Positions 5,856 to 7,046 of a DNA stretch of 7,046 bases are shown in pieces. The stretch is from Alphaproteobacteria bacterium (GTDB lineage Bacteria > Pseudomonadota > Alphaproteobacteria > Reyranellales > Reyranellaceae), in the NCBI GenBank assembly GCA_013290035.1, contig JABCYT010000170.1, positions 1-7,046 of the forward strand. The letters run 5' to 3'. The notes under the pieces are model-generated. The model was not told where the DNA came from, ran no database searches, and was given only the letters and a program-made list of their open reading frames with translations. Within the stretch, counting starts at the first letter, position 1; the number at the start of each line of letters is the position of its first letter. A program made the translations under genes and the position numbers.

Positions 5856-6503
5856 TGCCACCAACTCATGACAATCGCGTGCGCGCAGACGTGGCGGGTG
5901 AGCCAACAGAGCCTCTGACAATTGCTCCAGATCGCCCACCAGGACGGGCAAACAGCCCGCGGCGTGGGCACATTTGAGGTCCGCGGGGGTGTCGCCCACC
6001 ATCCATACCGTCTCGTCAGGCGCAATTCCCGTGCCGTCGAGGGCCCGGAAGATCGGGTCAGGCGCGGGTTTATCGCGCTCGCAGTCCTTGGCGCCGACCG
6101 CCCGCGAGATCCAGCGCTGCCAGCCGAGATGGGCAAGCTCTGCCCGGAGATTGTCGCCCACCTTGTTGCTCACGACCGCGACATAGCAACCGAGCTCGTG
6201 GCAGCGGGCCAGCAGGGTGGCAGCCCCGGGCAGCGGCTCCAGCCGTTCCAGATGGATCCGATAAAACGTCTCGTAGAAGACGCGCTCCGCCTCGCCAGCG
6301 CGCGCGCCGAATAGGCTGGGAAAAACATCGCGCAGCGAGCCGTGCGCGCGGTTGCGCACTTCGACTGCGGTCCACGGCGTCCGGCCGAGCGCCGTGAAGG
6401 TGTCGTGGTAGCACTCGACGATGGTCGGCCAGGTATTGACCAGCGTGTTGTCCCAGTCGAACAGGACGGCACGTGGCGGCCTCAGGCCGGCCGGCAGCGT
6501 CAC
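5847..6503 (-). CDS. HAD-superfamily phosphatase (phosphoglycolate-phosphatase-like)
   Basis: This 218-residue cytosolic hydrolase is of the haloacid dehalogenase superfamily and transfers a phosphoryl group through an aspartate nucleophile. Motif I is FDWDNT, with nucleophile Asp16 and acid/base Asp18. A helical C1-type cap spans about 25-85. Motif II is VSNK (Ser112), motif III is Lys145 in DKPAPDP, and motif IV is VGDTPADLK (Asp171, Asp175). The set is complete, and the layout is like Gph or PpaX. The substrate is not deducible. The GTG start overlaps the transaminase stop as GTGA, with CCTC on the plus strand (a GAGG ribosome-binding site, 6511-6514) 7 bases away, so the two genes are translationally coupled. 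A 109-base gap to hfq follows. Confidence 0.93.
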   Translation of the reverse strand: MTLPAGLRPPRAVLFDWDNTLVNTWPTIVECYHDTFTALGRTPWTAVEVRNRAHGSLRDVFPSLFGARAGEAERVFYETFYRIHLERLEPLPGAATLLARCHELGCYVAVVSNKVGDNLRAELAHLGWQRWISRAVGAKDCERDKPAPDPIFRALDGTGIAPDETVWMVGDTPADLKCAHAAGCLPVLVGDLEQLSEALLAHPPRLRARDCHELVALL

Positions 6504-7046
6504 GTGACCGCCTCGCCGGACGCCGCGAAGCGCACGTATTCCTCGCGCAGCCGCCGGGCCGTCGCACCAACCTTGCCGTCGCCCACCGGCTCGCCGTCGA
6601 TCTTCACCACCGGCGTGACGAACGCGGTCGCACTGGTGATGAATGCTTCCTTGGCCTTCTTGGCTTCAGCCAGGGTGAACGGCCGCTCGACGACTTTGAG
6701 CTGAAGCGCATCGACCAACGACTTCAGCGTATGGCGCGTGATGCCCGCCAGGATGCCATGGTCGGTCTGGCGGCTCACCAGCTCGCCGTCCTGGGTCACG
6801 ATCCAGGCATTGGTCGAGGCGCCCTCGGTCACCCTGCCCTCGTCGTCGACCAGCCAGGCCTCATAGGCGCCGCTCTCTCGCGCCGCCTGCTTGGCGAGCA
6901 CGTTGGGCAGCAGGGCCACTGTCTTGATGTCGCAGCGCCCCCAGCGGATGTCGGGATGGCTCTTCACCGCCACGCCCGCGCCGGCGTCGGCTTCGGCGCG
7001 CTTGGTGTTCTTGGTCGTCATCACCAGCGCCGGCTTGACCGATGCC
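6500..7046 (-). CDS. dat: D-amino-acid transaminase (PLP fold-type IV), 5' end outside the window
   Basis: These are the C-terminal 181-182 residues of a fold-type IV aminotransferase. The frame stays open to the right edge of the window, so about 100 residues are missing, including much of the N-terminal domain. The GTG at 7024 is not the true start, because family-like sequence (SVKPALV) continues beyond it. Visible landmarks are RWGRCDIKTVALLPNVLAKQ with the usual catalytic-site lysine region near KT, EGASTNAW (its Glu contacts the PLP ring nitrogen) and LAGITR (PLP phosphate binding). DAAT makes D-alanine or D-glutamate with pyruvate or 2-oxoglutarate, supplying cell-wall precursors. Branched-chain aminotransferase or aminodeoxychorismate lyase are close relatives. 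The position next to hfq-hflX matches the dat gene commonly found there in Alphaproteobacteria. Confidence 0.88.
   Translation of the reverse strand, partial: ASVKPALVMTTKNTKRAEADAGAGVAVKSHPDIRWGRCDIKTVALLPNVLAKQAARESGAYEAWLVDDEGRVTEGASTNAWIVTQDGELVSRQTDHGILAGITRHTLKSLVDALQLKVVERPFTLAEAKKAKEAFITSATAFVTPVVKIDGEPVGDGKVGATARRLREEYVRFAASGEAVT

Noticed and set aside
6501..6506. Palindrome CACGTG at the dat/HAD junction
   Set aside because: It is formed by the coding sequence around the GTGA overlap, and a six-base palindrome is expected by chance.

Overview
The window is a stretch of GC-rich chromosome from an alphaproteobacterium, most likely of the Rhodospirillales type. This rests on protein flavour and on gene order: a D-amino-acid transaminase, hfq, hflX and mazG lie close together, and this grouping is widespread in Alphaproteobacteria. 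No mobile elements, tRNAs, rRNAs or CRISPR arrays are visible. No stretch longer than about 110 bases lacks a gene. No taxonomic search was possible, so the placement is an inference.

The left part (2-2952) reads rightward. The 3' end of a TatD-family metal-dependent hydrolase overlaps the start of a PhnP-like metallo-beta-lactamase-fold phosphodiesterase gene. Next comes an unrecognised gene for a probably exported protein of about 230 residues, with AT-rich sequence at both ends. After it lies a full-length two-domain mazG nucleotide pyrophosphohydrolase gene. The spacer before mazG (2047-2121) is strikingly AT-rich and holds two perfect inverted repeats next to a candidate promoter.

The right part (2949-7046) reads leftward. 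In transcription order it holds: a D-amino-acid transaminase (5' end outside the window), a HAD-family phosphatase joined to it by a GTGA stop/start overlap, hfq, hflX, groES and an inositol-monophosphatase-family gene. hfq has a 109-base leader region with a perfect hairpin and a weak candidate promoter. hflX follows the hfq stop almost at once, probably from a TTG start. groES has its own good promoter candidate, whose -35 box contains the hflX stop codon. groES and the phosphatase gene are only 4 bases apart. The two halves converge with no intergenic space: mazG and the phosphatase gene end in one shared CTAG.

Most genes are housekeeping: nucleotide-pool cleaning (mazG), post-transcriptional control (hfq), ribosome rescue or splitting (hflX), protein folding (groES) and small-molecule phosphate or amino-acid metabolism. 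I see no convincing new multi-gene system. The points most worth a second look are the groES without an adjacent groEL and its coupling to a phosphatase gene, the unrecognised exported protein, the AT-rich dyads before mazG, and the hairpin in the hfq leader.
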